DNA of 45,271 bases from positions 1 to 45,271 of the IMG/VR virus record IMGVR_UViG_3300048834_000145. The stretch is one strand, 5' to 3'. Origin of the DNA: a virus. The position numbers and the translations under genes were made by a program. The number at the start of each line of letters is the position of its first letter. Positions within the stretch are counted from its first letter, which is position 1. Below are positions 15,534 to 22,734 of the stretch, piece after piece. The notes under the pieces are model-generated. The model worked only from the letters and a program-made list of their open reading frames with translations, was not told where the DNA came from and made no database searches.

Positions 15534-15772
15534 CTGGCCCTTTCCTCAAGGGCCAGGTCGATGGACGCGAGGTTCTTGCGATCCATTCCGAGATCGCTCT
15601 TGAGGCATCGCAGCGGGCCGGTTGCCTTCGGGTCGCTCTCGATAATGGCCAGCGCTTCGGGGATTCGGGCTTCGAGCGTTGCGACGCGGGTTTCGTACCG
15701 CTCACGCTCTGCGACCAGTTCGGCGGTGGTCATCGTCAGGTGCTTCTTCATCGGGGCGGTGAGGGTCTTCAT
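15530..15772 (-). CDS. Small helical protein, unknown (first gene of minus cluster)
   Basis: The ATG at 15772 has gaaagg upstream; an earlier ATG at 15796 is less well placed. The 80-residue product is mostly helical (LVAERERYETRVATLEARIP) and probably forms a coiled coil. It lies about 40 bases from a good promoter (-10 at 15814-15819) and ends in a GTGA overlap. Confidence 0.6.
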   Translation of the reverse strand: MKTLTAPMKKHLTMTTAELVAERERYETRVATLEARIPEALAIIESDPKATGPLRCLKSDLGMDRKNLASIDLALEERAR

Positions 15773-15813
15773 GCGGCGGCCTTTCGTACTAACCATCTAA
15801 CTTCAATACATTC

Positions 15814-15842
15814 ATGTTATCGTGATCGTTAGCGATTGTCAA
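15814..15842 (-). promoter_or_regulatory. Sigma70-like promoter for minus cluster
   Basis: On the minus strand a perfect TTGACA (15842-15837), a 17-base spacer and TAACAT (15819-15814) are present. It should drive the small-gene cluster 15772-14380. It is back to back with the promoter at 15863-15891, leaving 20 bases between the two -35 boxes. Confidence 0.75.
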
Positions 15843-15862
15843 CCCTCAATCGCCATGAATCA

Positions 15863-15891
15863 TTGACGAATACGGAAACGATACCTAGACT
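15863..15891 (+). promoter_or_regulatory. Sigma70-like promoter for excisionase-like gene
   Basis: TTGACG (15863-15868), a 17-base spacer and TAGACT (15886-15891) lead into a ggagg site and the ATG at 15910. It faces away from the minus-strand promoter, so one regulator bound between them could control both. Confidence 0.7.
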
Positions 15892-15909
15892 ACGGATGGA
15901 GGTGGCACG

Positions 15910-16107
15910 ATGCCGAAGCAGTACACGACACAACAGGTGGCGGACATCCTCAACATCACGGATGGGCGGGTGCGCCAGTTGGCGAAGGCGCTCTGCATCG
16001 ACCGCAAGTTCGGCCGGGCGCGGTACTTCACCCCAGGCGACATCGACCGGATGCGCCAGCGCAACACGGCGCCCGGCCCCCGGCCGCGCAAGGAGGGGCA
16101 GGGATGA
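15910..16107 (+). CDS. Excisionase/MerR-like HTH protein
   Basis: The 65-residue product reads YTTQQVADILNITDGRVRQL, then RARYFTPGDIDRMR: the HTH_17 / winged-helix pattern of phage excisionases and MerR-like regulators. It lies near the serine recombinase and may act as its directionality factor or as a regulator. The basic tail (PRPRKEGQG) could contact DNA. It has its own promoter and a strong ggagg site, and overlaps the next gene by ATGA. Confidence 0.75.
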   Translation: MPKQYTTQQVADILNITDGRVRQLAKALCIDRKFGRARYFTPGDIDRMRQRNTAPGPRPRKEGQG

Positions 16108-16361
16108 AGCACACACAGGCCATCACCGGCACGATGCAGATCACGGACACGATGTACGACGTGTGGCGCCGCGAGTTCGGCTCACAACGCTGGGAGGTCA
16201 AGCAGGGACCGCTCACGTTCGAGATTGTTGACGGCGAGTGGAAGGACGGCGAGTACGTCTGCAATCTGGTCCTGCGCAAGATTGAGTTCACAGAGGAACA
16301 ATACTGGAACCTCTCGGCCGATCAGCGCGACCTGTGGGGCGGGTACATCGAGATCGTGTGA
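16104..16361 (+). CDS. Small protein, unknown
   Basis: An 85-residue acidic protein coupled by ATGA to the excisionase-like gene. It has alternating strands in the middle (WEVKQGPLTFEIVDGEWKDG) and a Trp-rich end (YWNLSADQRDLWGGYIEIV). No family is recognised. Its position suggests a role in the lysis-lysogeny region. Confidence 0.6.
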   Translation: MKHTQAITGTMQITDTMYDVWRREFGSQRWEVKQGPLTFEIVDGEWKDGEYVCNLVLRKIEFTEEQYWNLSADQRDLWGGYIEIV

Positions 16362-16433
16362 CCTGCTACCCATCGACATTGATCCCAACAAATGCGCGCC
16401 AATAGCCATTTACGCGAACCACGGAGGATGCCC

Positions 16434-16730
16434 ATGCCAGCCCGGAAGGTCTACAAGTACCCGGTGCCCATCGAGGATACGTTCACGCTCACGATGCCGC
16501 TCGGCGCGCAGGTGCTGTGCATGGACATGCAAGGATCGGTCCCGCACATCTGGGCGCTGGTTGACCCGTCGCAGGGTCCGGAGGTGCGACACTTCCGGCT
16601 CGCCGGGACCGGCCACGATATCGAGGGTGCGGTGGAGTACCTCGGGTCATTCCAGATGCACGGTGGCGCTCTCGTCTTTCACCTGTTCGAGGCGGAGCCG
16701 TTTGGCGCTCGCATCATGTACGAGGGCTAG
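16434..16730 (+). CDS. DUF7352-like small phage protein
   Basis: The ATG at 16434 is six bases after ggagg. The 98-residue product shows VYKYPVPIEDTFTLTMPLGA, then IWALVDP, FRLAGTGHDI, YLGSFQ and ALVFHLFE, a pattern I associate with DUF7352 proteins encoded by many phages. Function is unknown. The stop codon interlocks with that of the serine recombinase on the other strand in a shared CTAG. Confidence 0.7.
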   Translation: MPARKVYKYPVPIEDTFTLTMPLGAQVLCMDMQGSVPHIWALVDPSQGPEVRHFRLAGTGHDIEGAVEYLGSFQMHGGALVFHLFEAEPFGARIMYEG

Positions 16731-18175
16731 CCGAACCACGGCGCCAGCGCGTCCCCCACGCGCAGCACCGGGCCGCAGGGCCCACCGACCACCAGACGCG
16801 CGTCCAGCGCCACCATGACCCGCACAAGGCCCGCAGGGGCGTGTCTGGCGAGGCCGGGGATCGCCAGCGTCAGGTCCGCCAGCCGGTCGTGCTGATCGGC
16901 CGCCTCGATCGCCGTGAGCGGGGGCGGCACTGAGGCCAGGTCGGCCCGCACCGTCGCCGTCTCCGCTTTCAACGCGGCATCCCGCGCGGCGTACCGATCG
17001 GCGTCGATCTTCTCCGCGAGGAACAGGTCGAGCAACCGATCCCGCTGCCGGTCGAGGTCGGCCAGCCGCCGCTCGATGCGCTCGCGGACCTTGTGCCGTT
17101 CCCTTGCCGACGCGCCGGCCGTCGCCGCCAATGCCGCCAGCACGGCGTCGGGCTCGAGCAATCGCCCGGCGAGGGCCGACAGTTCCCGCACGATCACCGC
17201 CTCGGCAAGATCGCCGAACAGGGACGCCGGCCGCACCTCGCACCGATCCCCGCGTGTGCCGGTATTCGCCCGGTAGCACCGAAACCGGGGCCGGGAGACC
17301 TCACCTTCGGTCCACGTCGCCAGGTACATGCGCTGCCCGCAGGCGTGCCACACAAACCCCTCGGCCCATGACGGTGCCGCCTTGCGGCGTTGGCTTGCCC
17401 GGCGGTCGATCAGGGATTGCACCGCCGCGAACTCGGCATCGGTGACGATCGCGGGGTGCGCATCCCGCGCCACGATCTCCCCGCCGAACGGGACGTGCCC
17501 GGCGTACACCGGATTCCTCAACAACCGCAGGACCGCCGTCTGCGTCCACGGCTTCCCCTTCGCGGTCACCCGGCCGCGCTCGGTGAGCCGGTGCGTGATC
17601 TCCGGCGTGCCATGCCCGGCCAGTGCCCAGTCCCAGACCTCGCGTACCAGCGGCGCGGTCTCGTCATCGAGCACCAGGCACTTCGCTTCGATCCGGTAGC
17701 CCCATGGCGCGTAGCCGTGATGGTGCCCCCGGCGTGCCCGCGCGGCGAACGTCGAGCGCAACCAGTCGCTTTGATCGCGGCGATAGTTCTCATTCACGGC
17801 GCCGAGAATCTGCCGCACCATCGGCGAGGTGCTGACGTGCGGTTCGGTGACGGACACCAGATCCCCGCCCGCCTCGGCAATCTCCGAGACCACGGCTTCC
17901 TGCATCATCAGGTCGCGGGCGAATCGTGAGAGTTTGTACAAGATCACGCAGGACGCACTGCCGTTGCGGATCGTGTCCAGCATCGCGTCAAACCCTGGAC
18001 GGTGCCGACGCCAGCCCTTTTGATCCGGGTCCGTGAACGTGCCGACCACCGTACCGCCTCGTGACGCGGCGAACTCCCGGCACGCCTTGACCTGCATCTC
18101 GATCGACAAACTGTCATCGGGGAATCTCGACAACGATTGCCGGGCATAAATCACGAACCGGGGCCGGTCACTCAT
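16727..18175 (-). CDS. Large serine recombinase (integrase)
   Basis: The 482-residue product has an N-terminal resolvase domain with the catalytic Ser in YARQSLSR (S14), SIEMQ, the GFDAMLD segment and LYKLSRFARD. The central recombinase domain includes GHHHGYAPWGYR and RLLRNPVYAGHVPFGG. A zinc-ribbon-like region follows (ACGQRMYL, FRCYRAN, DRCEVRP). A coiled coil lies near residues 360-410 (RERIERRLADLDRQRDRL), and a C-terminal segment completes it. This is the layout of phage large serine integrases that recombine attP and attB. It is coupled by ATGA to the repressor gene upstream. No attP core could be identified. Confidence 0.92.
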   Translation of the reverse strand: MSDRPRFVIYARQSLSRFPDDSLSIEMQVKACREFAASRGGTVVGTFTDPDQKGWRRHRPGFDAMLDTIRNGSASCVILYKLSRFARDLMMQEAVVSEIAEAGGDLVSVTEPHVSTSPMVRQILGAVNENYRRDQSDWLRSTFAARARRGHHHGYAPWGYRIEAKCLVLDDETAPLVREVWDWALAGHGTPEITHRLTERGRVTAKGKPWTQTAVLRLLRNPVYAGHVPFGGEIVARDAHPAIVTDAEFAAVQSLIDRRASQRRKAAPSWAEGFVWHACGQRMYLATWTEGEVSRPRFRCYRANTGTRGDRCEVRPASLFGDLAEAVIVRELSALAGRLLEPDAVLAALAATAGASARERHKVRERIERRLADLDRQRDRLLDLFLAEKIDADRYAARDAALKAETATVRADLASVPPPLTAIEAADQHDRLADLTLAIPGLARHAPAGLVRVMVALDARLVVGGPCGPVLRVGDALAPWFG

Positions 18176-18630
18176 GGCCGGGTGTTCTGTACCTGAAACG
18201 CGTCGACCACCAACAATACGGCGTTTACCTGTTCGGAGTTCAACCCGGACGCTCCGAGCGCTCGCACAAGGACCGCACGGTTTCCGGCGTCCTGCAATTC
18301 GGCGTACGCCTCCGGCGCGTGACGTTCGGCAATCCTCATGCCTACGTCATGGCTCACCGACGTATCCGGGACGTTTCGGGAATTGATGTAGACCGACCCG
18401 CCCTCAAAGTCCATGCGGGTAAGCAGACCCACGGCGACCAGATCATCTTCGGTCGTTCCCAATACGCGATGAATCTTGAATCGAGTCGTTTCGTCCGGCA
18501 GTTCAACACGGCCATTTTCGGCGCGTGACACGTATTTGTCGCTCAACCCCGCCGCTTCCTCTAGCGCGGTTTGCGTCATGCCCCGAATCGTCCGCTGGTG
18601 TTTCAGCCATTGGCCATAGGTCATGTTCAT
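18172..18630 (-). CDS. XRE-family repressor
   Basis: The 152-residue product has an N-terminal XRE helix-turn-helix (residues 5-60: WLKHQRTIRGMTQTALEEAA, LSDKYVSRAENG, LPDETTRFKIHRVLG). The remaining 90 residues, with VGMRIAERHAPEAYAEL and SEQVNAVLLVVDAF, probably form the dimerisation domain. No Ser-Lys protease motif is seen. It lies divergent to the early operon across an operator-like palindrome, as for a CI-type repressor, and is coupled to the integrase, so lysogens should make both. Confidence 0.85.
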   Translation of the reverse strand: MNMTYGQWLKHQRTIRGMTQTALEEAAGLSDKYVSRAENGRVELPDETTRFKIHRVLGTTEDDLVAVGLLTRMDFEGGSVYINSRNVPDTSVSHDVGMRIAERHAPEAYAELQDAGNRAVLVRALGASGLNSEQVNAVLLVVDAFQVQNTRP

Positions 18631-18656
18631 GGCGTGAGTATCCGCCTGCTAGGGGG

Positions 18657-18709
18657 TTGACGCTATGCACATCCTAGGTGCATACTACGTGCAGTACACT
18701 GTTACGCAC
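18657..18709 (+). promoter_or_regulatory. Early rightward promoter with operator palindromes
   Basis: A TTGACG (18657-18662) is followed 18 bases later by CATACT (18681-18686). Between and over the -10 lies a perfect dyad, TATGCAC and GTGCATA around a seven-base centre (18664-18684). A second, imperfect dyad with GTGC and GCAC arms spans 18689-18709, and its right part shares TAxGCACCTAGGA with the first when read in reverse. Repressor binding here would block the promoter. Confidence 0.65.
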
Positions 18710-18721
18710 CTAGGAGATGCC

Positions 18722-18910
18722 ATGAAGCAGCCATCCCCCGATCGCGAACCGATGAAGCGGTTTCAGTTCAAAGCCGAACCGCAGTTCATCGAGAAGGTTG
18801 ACCGTGAGGTCGATCGCCTGCCGGAGTTTGAAGGAAGCCGCTCCCGCCTGATTCGCAAACTCCTTCGCGAGTTCCTGGCCGATGCCGAACAGAATCCGGA
18901 GGCCGCGTAG
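18722..18910 (+). CDS. Ribbon-helix-helix regulator
   Basis: The ATG at 18722 follows a taggag site; an earlier start at 18665 would place coding over the operator. The 62-residue product has one strand (KRFQFKAEPQFIEKVDREV) and two helices (SRSRLIRKLLREFLADAE), the compact layout of MetJ/Arc-type regulators. As first gene of the early operon next to the repressor it may act as a Cro- or Arc-like switch protein. The next gene begins on the base after its stop. Confidence 0.75.
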   Translation: MKQPSPDREPMKRFQFKAEPQFIEKVDREVDRLPEFEGSRSRLIRKLLREFLADAEQNPEAA

Positions 18911-19129
18911 ATGGACCACACCACCCACGCGGCGACCATCCTCGCCGACCTCACCGGCCTGCCGATTGACACCCCCGCGCTGCAACGCGAGGCCGCTCGG
19001 ATCGCGCCCCGGCTGACCGTGACCGACCCCGCCACGCTGCGGGCCGAACTGATTGCCGAGTGGGTCGATATGGCCGGCGTCCTGATCGACCACGTCGCCA
19101 GCATCACCGCCGCAGAACAGGCCGCGTGA
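18911..19129 (+). CDS. Small protein, unknown
   Basis: A 72-residue acidic helical protein (ATILADLTGLPIDTPALQRE, LRAELIAEWVDMAGVLIDHV). It begins directly after the upstream stop, and ggagg near the end of the upstream gene serves it. No family is recognised. Confidence 0.6.
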   Translation: MDHTTHAATILADLTGLPIDTPALQREAARIAPRLTVTDPATLRAELIAEWVDMAGVLIDHVASITAAEQAA

Positions 19130-19488
19130 TGACCGGCCTGGAGGGTTGCACGCAGCGCCGGACCCGAGCGCGCACAGACACATTGCCAGACGGCTCGGTG
19201 AGCCTCGGTGCTGCGTCCAACCCTTCATGCCCACTCACACCCCATCCCTCCCCCCGGCTGACCTGGACCGGTGCCACGACCGTGGCGACACCTTGCCGGT
19301 CCAGGCAGGGGGCGGGTTCCCATTTGAGGATCGTTCGCATCGTCATTCCCTTCCAAGGAGGTGCCACGACTGACAACGCCCAACGAGTGACCACTCGGGC
19401 GGGTTCCCTTGACACACACGCCCGCCCGATTGCTCCCACGGTATCCCCGCTGCCGTCATTGGTGATTAATCGCAAGGACCGCCCCGCC
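19130..19488. other. Structured 359-bp gap in early operon
   Basis: No convincing gene is found here, although one frame stays open. A ten-base inverted repeat (CCTGGACCGG at 19262-19271 with CCGGTCCAGG at 19296-19305) encloses a smaller hairpin (GCCAC and GTGGC, 19273-19286). Another pair, CGGGCGGG at 19396-19403 and CCCGCCCG at 19421-19428, lies downstream. A strong ribosome-binding-like aaggagg at about 19357 has no start codon at a normal distance. It could hold a small RNA or regulatory site. Confidence 0.55.
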
Positions 19489-19812
19489 ATGCCCAATACC
19501 CTGCACCCCATCGAGAACTGGATTCTCGAGCGCCGCGTCATCCGCAAGGTGCTGATGTCGACGTTCCTCGAGGACGGCCAACTGTCGCCAAAGGAACGCT
19601 ACGCACTGGACCTGATCGCGGCGAAGGATGAAGAGATTGTCGAATACCGCGCGCGACAGGTGGCCGCGCAATCGTTCGAGCGCAACGGCGACACCCGCCT
19701 GACCCGCGACCGCTTCCAGGCCGCCGGGCACAAGCTGGTCGACCTCGCCACCGAACGCACGAAACGGCACCCGAACGTCGTGCGCTTCCCCGAGCGCCAG
19801 AACGCAGGCTAA
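19489..19812 (+). CDS. Small basic helical protein, unknown
   Basis: The frame extends far upstream but the stretch before 19489 looks non-coding; ATG 19489 has an aagga site at some distance. The 107-residue product is helical and charged (ENWILERRVIRKVLMSTFLE, LSPKERYALDLIAAKDEEIV). It lies in the early operon and could bind nucleic acid, but no family is seen. Confidence 0.6.
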   Translation: MPNTLHPIENWILERRVIRKVLMSTFLEDGQLSPKERYALDLIAAKDEEIVEYRARQVAAQSFERNGDTRLTRDRFQAAGHKLVDLATERTKRHPNVVRFPERQNAG

Positions 19813-19823
19813 GGAGATCACCC

Positions 19824-20039
19824 ATGGATGACGACCTCGTGACCATCGGCACGAAACACGGCGTGTATCCGATTCACGCGCACTGGCTCGACACGCCCAC
19901 GCAATGCCTGCTGCGGTGGATTCGGGCGGGATCGCAGAAAGCGCCGAACAGCGGCCCGTACGTGTACACGCTCACCGGCCGCAAGGTCATCCCGGCAGGC
20001 GCACGCGACTACGTTGGCGACCTCGACCAGGCCGCCTAA
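19824..20039 (+). CDS. Small protein, unknown
   Basis: A 71-residue protein with a clear aaggagatc site before its ATG. It has short strands (LVTIGTKHGVYPIHAHWLD, YVYTLTGRKVIPAG) and two Trp residues. Possibly a small SH3-like or ubiquitin-like fold. It is followed by a hairpin and then the HNH gene. Confidence 0.55.
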   Translation: MDDDLVTIGTKHGVYPIHAHWLDTPTQCLLRWIRAGSQKAPNSGPYVYTLTGRKVIPAGARDYVGDLDQAA

Positions 20040-20045
20040 ACGGAA

Positions 20046-20071
20046 CCGCCTCGTGTGCGACCACGAGACGG
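20046..20071 (+). promoter_or_regulatory. Hairpin upstream of third HNH gene
   Basis: A ten-position stem (CCGCCTCGTG with CACGAGACGG) has one C-A mismatch at the fourth position and a six-base loop. The mismatch recalls hairpin 1 of the other HNH leaders, but no TATAAT box or second hairpin accompanies it. Confidence 0.45.
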
Positions 20072-20091
20072 CTCAATAGGAGACATCGGTT

Positions 20092-20661
20092 GTGACACCT
20101 TCCAGAAACTATACAACAACCCCGAACCGATACGTACGTCGTCCCGACGGTGCTATCGAGATGCACCTAACACAAGGCCGAGTTGCCGTCATTGATGCGG
20201 AGGATCTGGCGACGGTGATTCTATTTCGGTGGTGCGCCCAACGAAGCGACTCCAACCCGAGCAAGTCGTATGTCTGGGCGTACGAGTCCGGCGTCGGTCG
20301 AGGCAGGAAACGAGTGAACCTCCACAGGCTCCTAGTGAACGCCGACCCGGGAGTCGATGTCGATCACATCGACGATGACCCGCTGAACAACCGTCGATCC
20401 AATCTCAGGATCGCGTCCCGTTTCCAGAATCTCGGCAATACCAGGAGACGGGCGGACAACACGTCAGGGTTCAAGGGAGTGAGTTGGAGTAATCGGTTCC
20501 GCTACTGGGTGGCATCCATCGGTTATGCGGGGGCAAAACGGCATCTCGGGTGTTACCCAACCGCCGAGCAGGCTGCACATGCGTATGACGAGGCAGCCCG
20601 TGAAATGTTCGGTGAGTTCGCGCGGGTGAACTTCCCGCAGGAAGGCGAGTTGGCAGCATGA
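20092..20661 (+). CDS. HNH homing endonuclease with AP2 domain
   Basis: GTG start at 20092, preceded by aggag. The 189-residue product lacks the N-terminal cysteines of the 11.6-kb relative. The HNH core includes VNLHRLLVNADP, VDVDHIDDDPLNNRRSNLR and NLGNTRRR; the AP2 domain runs from TSGFKGVSWSNRFRYWVA to AAREMFGEFARVNFP. Homing endonucleases of this class insert into phage genomes and copy themselves. The final LAA overlaps the next gene by ATGA, so the insertion is fully built into the early operon. Confidence 0.9.
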   Translation: MTPSRNYTTTPNRYVRRPDGAIEMHLTQGRVAVIDAEDLATVILFRWCAQRSDSNPSKSYVWAYESGVGRGRKRVNLHRLLVNADPGVDVDHIDDDPLNNRRSNLRIASRFQNLGNTRRRADNTSGFKGVSWSNRFRYWVASIGYAGAKRHLGCYPTAEQAAHAYDEAAREMFGEFARVNFPQEGELAA

Positions 20662-20888
20662 CCGAACGACACATCACCCCTCACCTGGAAGAGATCGTCC
20701 CGATGGGCGGACGGCTCGTCCGCTTCGTTCGGGGTGCGACGGGTGCCCTCTACGAAGTCATCGAGGAACACGACGTGATCGGCATCGACGTTTTGCGCGG
20801 CACCGGCTGCGGCTGCACCGTCCACGGTGACCGCCCCACCGGCCTGCTGCGATTCCCGATGACCGAGGAAGGACCGAGCGCCGCATGA
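20658..20888 (+). CDS. Small protein, unknown
   Basis: A 76-residue protein coupled by ATGA to the HNH gene. It has strands (GRLVRFVRGATGALYEVIEE) and a GTGCGCTVHGD turn with two Cys and one His, which could bind metal. Function is unknown. Confidence 0.55.
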   Translation: MTERHITPHLEEIVPMGGRLVRFVRGATGALYEVIEEHDVIGIDVLRGTGCGCTVHGDRPTGLLRFPMTEEGPSAA

Positions 20889-21286
20889 ACCTCGACGCCA
20901 TACGCGAACGTGCCGCCGCTGCGGAGTCCGGTCCCTGGTTCTGGCGGGGAAGCCTCAAGTACTCGGGGCCGCGACTCGTCACCCGAAACAGTCACCGGGG
21001 CGAGCACACCGTCATGGATTTCGTTCGCCTCGGGATGCAGTACGCCCAGCCACGGTTCCAACGGCCTGACGGGTTGATGGACAAGGCGGCGACTCCCGGT
21101 CTGCCCATCTTCGAAGTCTGTCCCGATGCCATGAGCGCGGACGATCCCCGCGTCTACCGTGACCACATCATCGGATTTCGCAACGGTAATGCCGAGTTCA
21201 TCGCCCACGCCCGACAGGACATTGACGACCTGTTGGCGCTGGTGGACGAACTCACGGCGCGCCTCGATGAACGGGAGGCCGCATGA
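20885..21286 (+). CDS. Conserved phage early protein, unknown
   Basis: The 133-residue product starts with MNLDAIRERAAAAESGPW, followed by strand-rich RGEHTVMDFVRLGMQ and a helical end with NAEFIAHARQDIDDLLALVD. This N- and C-terminal pattern is common in phage early genes, including Ead/Ea22-like proteins of unknown role. It is coupled by ATGA on both sides and ends REAA, the encoded ribosome-binding site for the next gene. Confidence 0.65.
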   Translation: MNLDAIRERAAAAESGPWFWRGSLKYSGPRLVTRNSHRGEHTVMDFVRLGMQYAQPRFQRPDGLMDKAATPGLPIFEVCPDAMSADDPRVYRDHIIGFRNGNAEFIAHARQDIDDLLALVDELTARLDEREAA

Positions 21287-21414
21287 CCGCCACCGACTAC
21301 CGGCGCATCGTCGCCGCCCGCCACTGGTGCGAGGTGGGTCAATCCGTCCACATCGGCGCTCCGCTCTGGATTCGGCCGGCCCGATCCCGCCACTGGTGGA
21401 GGTTCGGACGATGA
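21283..21414 (+). CDS. 43-residue basic protein
   Basis: A short gene in ATGA overlaps on both sides, reading TATDYRRIVAARHWCEVGQS and ending RHWWRFGR. It is rich in Arg and Trp. Coupling at both ends is the main evidence for translation; function is unknown. Confidence 0.5.
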   Translation: MTATDYRRIVAARHWCEVGQSVHIGAPLWIRPARSRHWWRFGR

Positions 21415-21680
21415 CCGACCGCGAACGCATAGCACGAGCCATGTATGACTGGGACTGGGAAACCGGATTCTGGCCGTGGGAACTGGCCCAAACGGATTAC
21501 CTGGAACGCGCCGACGCCGTGCTGGCCGTCATCGGCGACCGGATCCTGCCGGATTTGCCGGACGTGACCGATGTGGCGATTGAGTTGGTCTATCCCGAGG
21601 GCCAGACGTGGCGGATGCGGCTGGGGATCGGCAGGACCGTCCTTGCCGCTGTCCAGTCCGCGATGAGGACCGACAAGTGA
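21411..21680 (+). CDS. Small protein, unknown
   Basis: An 89-residue protein beginning MTDRERIARAMYDWDWETG, a start seen in many phage early proteins (RERIARAMY), followed by DYLERADAVLAVIGD and a strand-turn end. ATGA and GTGA overlaps flank it. Function is unknown. Confidence 0.65.
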   Translation: MTDRERIARAMYDWDWETGFWPWELAQTDYLERADAVLAVIGDRILPDLPDVTDVAIELVYPEGQTWRMRLGIGRTVLAAVQSAMRTDK

Positions 21681-21871
21681 CCCCCGGCGCGCGCGTCCAG
21701 GTGGTCGAGGTCTTTCACCCGTTCGACGCCCGGCATCACGTGCTGGGCACGCTCGGCACCATCACGCGGCTCGACCCGGCCCGGCCATGGGCACCCTACG
21801 TGGTCACGCACGACTGCGGCGCGGTCTGGCGCTACGGCGCTCGACAACTGCGCGTGCTTGCAAATCCGTAG
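21677..21871 (+). CDS. KOW/SH3-like small protein
   Basis: GTG start in a GTGA overlap. The 64-residue product reads GARVQVVEVFHPFDARHHVL, then GTLGTITRLDPARP and YVVTHDCGAVWRYGARQLRV, a compact all-beta pattern like SH3-type barrels. It may bind nucleic acid. Confidence 0.6.
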   Translation: MTPGARVQVVEVFHPFDARHHVLGTLGTITRLDPARPWAPYVVTHDCGAVWRYGARQLRVLANP

Positions 21872-21892
21872 AAACGTATCGGAGATTACGAA

Positions 21893-22459
21893 ATGCCACA
21901 ATTCGACCCGAACACCTATGTGGACGTGCAGACGCGCATCGGCCGATTCTGGGCCGAACACGCGAACGGCGCGATCCGCACGAGCCTGGTGAGCGATCCC
22001 GATGACTGGGAACGGTGCCGCTACCGCGCGGAGGTCTACAAGGACGCCGCCAGTGCCTACCCCGATGCCACCGGCTACGCATTCGAGGTGGCCGGCGGTC
22101 GTGGCCCCAACGCCACCAGCCATGAAGAGAACTGCGAAACGTCGGCCATTGGCCGGGCGCTCGCGAACATGGGCTATGCCACGTCGGGTGCGGATCGACC
22201 GTCCCGGCAGGAAATGACCAAGGTGGCCGCGAGAGACGATCACGGCGCGCCAGCACAGCCATCGGCACCGCGTCCGATGAGTGGCCCGTCCGAGAAGCAG
22301 ATGGGCTTCATCCGCAAGCTGGCGCGGGATCTGAAACTGTCCGATGAGCAGCTGAACGCCTACGTGGAGAAGGAGTACGGCGCGCCGATTGACGCCCTCC
22401 AGGGACGCGACGTGTCCAACCTGATCGACCGCATGAAGGCGAAGGTGGATGCAGGATGA
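21893..22459 (+). CDS. Probable single-strand annealing/recombination protein
   Basis: The 188-residue product has the N-terminal FDPNTYVDVQTRIGRFW block and the central ENCETSAIGRALANMGYA motif that many phages carry in a gene before replication genes. Erf- and RecT-like annealing proteins share the ETxAIGRAL motif. A Pro/Ala linker (APAQPSAPRP) leads to SEKQMGFIRKLARDLKLS, a C-terminal motif also found in annealing proteins. It could pair homologous ends and help recombination or genome circularisation. The family name cannot be fixed by eye. Confidence 0.6.
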   Translation: MPQFDPNTYVDVQTRIGRFWAEHANGAIRTSLVSDPDDWERCRYRAEVYKDAASAYPDATGYAFEVAGGRGPNATSHEENCETSAIGRALANMGYATSGADRPSRQEMTKVAARDDHGAPAQPSAPRPMSGPSEKQMGFIRKLARDLKLSDEQLNAYVEKEYGAPIDALQGRDVSNLIDRMKAKVDAG

Positions 22460-22734
22460 CCAGCGACCAGCAACGGGCCATGCGGAGGCTGCACGCCACC
22501 GCCAAGCCCTACGGCATCACCCACGAAATGATCTCGGAGTGGGCCGATGACGTGCATGGCAAGGGGTCGACCACCGAGGTCGATCCCGCTGCCCTGGATG
22601 CGCTCTCCCGGCAGATCGACGCCGAGGGTGACGACTTCACCGCGCTCTTCATCGCCAAGTACGGGCCGCGGTCGATCACGCAATTCGCGTTGCTGGACGT
22701 GCCGGAAGCGGAGGGCGACCGATGGGCCAGCTAA
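22456..22734 (+). CDS. Small protein with SDQQ motif, relative of upstream C-terminus
   Basis: A 92-residue protein coupled by ATGA. Its start (SDQQRAMRRLHATAKPYGIT) resembles the C-terminal SEKQ domain of the preceding protein, which suggests an old duplication of that domain. The rest is acidic and helical. It may work with the annealing protein. Confidence 0.55.
   Translation: MTSDQQRAMRRLHATAKPYGITHEMISEWADDVHGKGSTTEVDPAALDALSRQIDAEGDDFTALFIAKYGPRSITQFALLDVPEAEGDRWAS

Noticed and set aside
18665-18721. Earlier start of the RHH gene at 18665
   Set aside because: It would place coding sequence over the promoter and operator dyad; the ATG at 18722 has a proper ribosome-binding site.
19104-19547. 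Minus-strand gene across the structured gap
   Set aside because: It has a possible ribosome-binding site (ggaagg) but low-quality translation, overlaps two plus-strand genes and has no recognised domain.
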